A stretch of 21,502 bases of DNA from positions 220,878-242,379 of the forward strand of contig NWUY0300008790.1 in assembly GCA_004151065.3 (NCBI GenBank), in the 5' to 3' direction. Under the pieces are notes generated by a model. That model was given only the letters and a program-made list of their open reading frames with translations, was not told where the DNA came from and searched no databases. This DNA is from Larix sibirica (lineage: Eukaryota > Streptophyta > Pinopsida > Pinales > Pinaceae). Below are positions 18,721-21,502 of this stretch, in pieces (the stretch's first letter is position 1; the number at the start of each line of letters is the position of its first letter). The position numbers were made by a program, and so were the translations under genes.

Positions 18721-20504
18721 TTATTGCATTAATCCCCCATGAACCCTATCCACTGAAATGGAGCAAAAATTATTCCTGGGCCTTAGAAAATAACGATGTG
18801 GATCTGTGACGGATCCAAAAGTTTGTCTAGAAACAATATTCAAAAATGACTTTAAAGGCTTCAAGGGAATCATGTCCACATCGGAGACAACAACAAACTC
18901 CTCTAAATGAGAGTCCTCCAAAGGAGGTAAGTCCTGCACAAATCCTGAAACCAGGAGGCTCGAGGGAATAAGAGGAGAACAAGCAACGCTCCCAGTAAGC
19001 CCCCCAAAGGAGGTATGGATAGGATCGATGCGCATAGGATCATCAACATGAGAACAACATCCCAGAAAATCTGAATGGCAAATCGAATGGGAAAATAATA
19101 AAGAAAAAAGCTTATGAACAACATCCCAGAAAATCCGAATGGGAAAATAAAAAAGAAAAAAGCTTCTAGAAAGAGTTGGAATTCCCTGGTAAAAATCTCC
19201 CATAAAACTGATCATTTGTTAATTCAAAGACATCTAAGCATCCTCGTTGCAAACATCACGCGAGAGAGAAGAAATTATATTGGCCTAACCAGGTTCCATA
19301 GTCATCTGTGGGCTAAGATGGACATAATCCTGAAGAGCACCGCCCAAATCCTCAACATCAGTAGCAACCAGATCTCACAGTTGCTCGATATCTTGGAAAC
19401 ATTAAGGACCATTAGACCAAGTAGGAGCTCCTTAGACAAGATCGAGACTATATCAGAAAAGGTGCCAACCAAGGAAGCACCATCGAGAACATCATCACCA
19501 AGGAGGCCCGCAACCATCCCCGATTCAATCAAAGGTGCAAAGCCCTCGCCAAATTGAGAAACCATCAGATCCATCCTGTCCACAGGACCAAGATGAAAAG
19601 GTTTTGACACATCAATGACCTTCGAAGAATATACAGAGGGCTTGGCAGATGCATGGGGAGAAGGTCCACTACAGACCAAAGAAGGGGCTAAATCCACCTC
19701 ATCCCGCTCTAACCCCACCTACACTAAACTCACCGTATGAACAAAGGAAACCCTGGATGGTTCCTCCACTAATGTGGACTTATCCAAACCCTCGGTCGCT
19801 CTCAAATGAAGAGGGAAGACGTTCGCAAGCGGAGACCTCCCACCAAAATTTCATAAGGTGGCCATATTGCTCGCGTCTGATGTAGTGGAATGGCACCCCG
19901 ACGTAATCCAGCTTTGGATAAAGGATGAGTCGTCTTTTCTTATGGAAATCTCAACTTCTAACCCATCCCTAACATCAATGTTAACTAAAGGCCATAGTCA
20001 TAACCCTAGTCATAACCCTGGTGCTTAGAAAACTCATGTTTGCTTAAATGATGGACCCAAACTCCTTTCCTATTTGAGCAAAATTTGCTTAGTCCATAGG
20101 TCTGGCGAAAATCTTGGAAGAAGGACCCATATAGGTTTATTATAGGTTTTCTCACACTTGGAATCAAAGAAGGGGGACCAACGTTTAAGCCTCACAACCA
20201 TCGATCCCCAAAACCAAACCCCTACTAAAAGATTTGATGCATACGCACTAGTCCCGAAGATAACACCAACCCAACCCTTTGCAAGCACATATAACTTTGG
20301 AGAATAACCTAGGAAACTAGTCCAATGAGAGCCAATCCACTCCTTCGGAGTTTTTAGACCCATATTCCTACCAACAAAATGACCCACCATAGTTGTATCA
20401 ATGAGAGTGATAACATCACTCATAGCAACATCATCCCCTAAAACAAGATTGATCTAGTGCTTCTTCAACTTAACCCAGGGTCTAGCCTAACTCCCTACAC
20501 CCAT
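18721..20504 (-). pseudogene. LINE ORF1 (DUF4283 / gag-like), second copy, broken
   Basis: The likely original start is the ATG at 20504-20502. In that frame there are TAG stops at 20489-20487 and 20456-20454, separated by ARPWVKLKKH. The frame is then open to 20070: INLVLGDDVAMSDVITLIDT, then GHFVGRNMGLKTPKEW, SHWTSFLGYSPKLYVLAKGW, RLKRWSPFFDS, PIWVLLPRFSPDLW. This is a full DUF4283 domain. A decayed zinc knuckle follows at about 19844-19914 (VGVPFHYIRREQYGHLMKFW). The remaining ORF1 tail is split over several frames and holds the 64-bp duplication at 19053-19168. It is not functional. Confidence 0.78.
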
Positions 20505-20719
20505 GAAAAATGCTAAAGCATGCTCGTTGGAAACAAATATTTTCAATATTCAAGACTTCGAAAAACTTCCATTACAAAATCACTAGTTCATCTCCAAGCA
20601 ACGAGGAAACTTCCAACAACCATTGACAAAACACTTCACTGCTTAATTATTGCAACATCTAATAATCGCTTAATTACTACAACAACAATAAAGCAGGCCC
20701 TCGCCATGCTTGAACCTTC

Positions 20720-20781
20720 GAAACCCTAGCTCAGAGGACCAAACCAGTGTGAAACCCTAGCTCAGGTGACCCTGCTAGGGT
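20720..20781. repeat. two 31-bp tandem units with telo-box motifs, LINE 5' region
   Basis: GAAACCCTAGCTCAG starts two units exactly 31 bases apart (20720 and 20751). Each contains AAACCCTAG, the plant telo-box sequence, on the plus strand (CTAGGGTTT in the LINE sense). They sit at the very 5' end of the minus-strand LINE, where promoter monomers would be expected. Confidence 0.65.
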
Positions 20782-20786
20782 CACCT
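20764..20786. repeat. perfect 10-bp inverted repeat (hairpin) at the LINE 5' end
   Basis: AGGTGACCCT-GCT-AGGGTCACCT: ten-base arms around a three-base loop, ending five bases inside the LINE 5' end. In the transcript this would form a stable GC-rich 5' stem-loop. Confidence 0.9.
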
Positions 20787-20792
20787 ATTTGA

Positions 20793-20804
20793 CCACTCAA
20801 ACTA
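20793..20804 (-). other. tRNA-like A box of the SINE interrupted by the LINE
   Basis: The minus strand reads TAGTTTGAGTGG in the context GGGTGTAGTTTGAGTGGT, like the start of a tRNA (compare TAGCTCAGTGG). It overlaps the LINE target-site duplication. Its B box is at 18159-18169, on the other side of the LINE. Confidence 0.4.
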
Positions 20805-20811
20805 CACCCAT

Positions 20812-21060
20812 TCGACTATTACATACATATAAAATATAAGTAAATAACTATATGAATTTATACATAATAATGTAAATATGTAGATAATTGTTGACAATGA
20901 TTGTAATTCTATAGAAAAAAATTTCATAAAAATGAAAAAAAATATTATGTATATAAAAATTTACTATTTTATTATTCAAGATTTATGGATGGCATGAGCA
21001 ACTACCGACATTTAGCGACATTTAGAGTGGACACTTCATTCATCATGATCAACTATAAAA
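20812..21060. other. AT-rich flank, no gene
   Basis: Very AT-rich sequence with no open frame of note and no recognised element. It separates the SINE/LINE complex from the fold-back element. Confidence 0.5.
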
Positions 21061-21502
21061 TAATATGAAAGTCATAATTATATAATATTAATAATTAATA
21101 AAATAATATTGATTCATAATCATATAATATTATAATTAATAAAATAATAAATTTGAATATGCAGGTTTTCATAGCTAGTAACCAATATTAATGTTTTTTG
21201 GATTGTGAAAGTTTAAAAACAATCCCACTCAATCATATGGGTGGATTGTCTAATTAAAATGTTAAGTCGTTTCTAAACTATGACATATTACAATCCACAA
21301 AAACTTAAATAATGATTACTGGTGAATACTCAAATTTATTATTTTATTAAGTATCAATATTATATAATTATGAATCAATGCTATCTTATTAATTATTACA
21401 AATAAATGTTATTTTATTAATTATTATTACAAATGAATGTTATTTTATTAATTATTATTACAGATGAATGTTATTTTATTAATTATTAATATTATATAAT
21501 TA
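21061..21502. mobile_element. fold-back (inverted-repeat) element, MITE-like, running off the window
   Basis: The left arm at about 21061-21205 and the right arm at about 21291-21502 are inverted copies. GATTCATAAT at 21111-21120 pairs with ATTATGAATC at 21367-21376, TTAATAAAATAATAAATTTG at 21136-21155 pairs with its complement near 21331-21350, and GGATTG at 21200-21205 pairs with CAATCC at 21291-21296. The ~85-base centre has its own near-inverted pair (ACAATCCCAC and GGGTGGATTGT). No protein is encoded. The structure suggests a MITE or fold-back element; the outer end and any target-site duplication lie outside the window. Confidence 0.6.
21372..21502. repeat. 31-bp tandem repeat in the right arm of the fold-back element
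   Basis: GAATGTTATTTTATTAATTA followed by TTATTACAAAT repeats with a 31-base period from about 21372, 21404, 21435 and 21466, giving three full units and part of a fourth. The first unit is the most diverged. The left arm has only one or two counterparts. Confidence 0.85.

Larger units (their letters stand above)
15813..20345. repeat. large direct duplication, second copy (4533 bp)
   Basis: Matches 8339-13056 apart from the loss of one 185-bp unit. Unlike the first copy, it continues past its right end (20346) without a break through the rest of the LINE ORF1 and into flanking DNA. This suggests that 20346-21502 is the true continuation of the locus. Confidence 0.95.
18207..20791 (-). mobile_element. 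minus-strand LINE, second copy, both ends present, ORF2 deleted
   Basis: About 2.6 kb on the minus strand: a 5' untranslated region with 31-bp tandem units and a hairpin (20791 to about 20505), ORF1 with DUF4283 (20504 to about 18721), the first few codons of the ORF2 endonuclease (about 18564-18514), then 3' untranslated DNA and an A run at 18212-18207. A full plant LINE would have about 3-4 kb of ORF2 here. It looks like an internally deleted, non-autonomous derivative flanked by a 7-bp duplication. Confidence 0.6.

Noticed and set aside
8339-20345. Two long direct repeats flanking reverse transcriptase and RNase H, like an LTR retrotransposon
   Set aside because: The RT, zf-RVT and RNase H order is that of a LINE. 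The repeats contain the LINE 3' end, its poly(A) and its target-site duplication. No TG...CA ends, primer-binding site, polypurine tract, protease or integrase is seen.

Overview
This window looks like nuclear DNA from a land plant with a repeat-rich genome, possibly a gymnosperm (a weak inference). Evidence for a plant: exons of a plastid-type pyruvate kinase, exons of the plant-specific A_thal_3526 / 'plant protein 1589' family, plant LINEs with a DUF4283-type ORF1 and an RNase H domain, G-box/ABRE and telo-box motifs, and long AT-rich stretches. No bacterial-style operon or CRISPR array is present, and most of the window is non-coding or dead transposon.

Layout. (1) 1-1248, minus strand: three phase-consistent exons of plastid-type pyruvate kinase with its 5' exons missing. 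(2) 1249-3885: no gene recognised. (3) 3886-4554, minus strand: three coding exons of an A_thal_3526-family gene whose 3' exons are missing; a candidate promoter lies at about 7015-7280. The last A_thal_3526 exon and the first pyruvate kinase exon have matching intron phase, so an in-frame chimeric transcript is formally possible. (4) 4555-7870: introns, leader, degenerate 80-bp repeats and AT-rich spacer. (5) 7883-8787, plus strand: a 5'-truncated LINE (LINE-a) with a 12-bp target-site duplication (TSD). (6) 8800-13056: its right flank, with 185-bp tandem units, ~100-bp periodic repeats, and a second, minus-strand LINE that stops at a single N at 13057. (7) 13058-16262, plus strand: a longer LINE (LINE-b; reverse transcriptase, zf-RVT, RNase H), degenerate in the reverse transcriptase. 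From 15813 on it is identical to LINE-a. (8) 16274-20345: the same right flank again, minus one 185-bp unit. (9) 20346-20791: the 5' end of the minus-strand LINE, lost from the first copy, inserted in a tRNA-derived SINE-like sequence. (10) 20812-21502: AT-rich DNA with a large fold-back (inverted-repeat) element running off the end.

The dominant feature is a direct duplication of about 4.5-4.7 kb (8339-13056 and 15813-20345). One copy ends exactly at the N and the other starts abruptly inside the RNase H domain. It is either a recent LINE-mediated unequal crossover between two alleles or a scaffold/haplotype artefact; sequence alone cannot settle which. Of the open frames in the repeats, only the zf-RVT and RNase H segments of LINE-b and the DUF4283 segment of the minus-strand LINE look like real protein, and all belong to broken elements.
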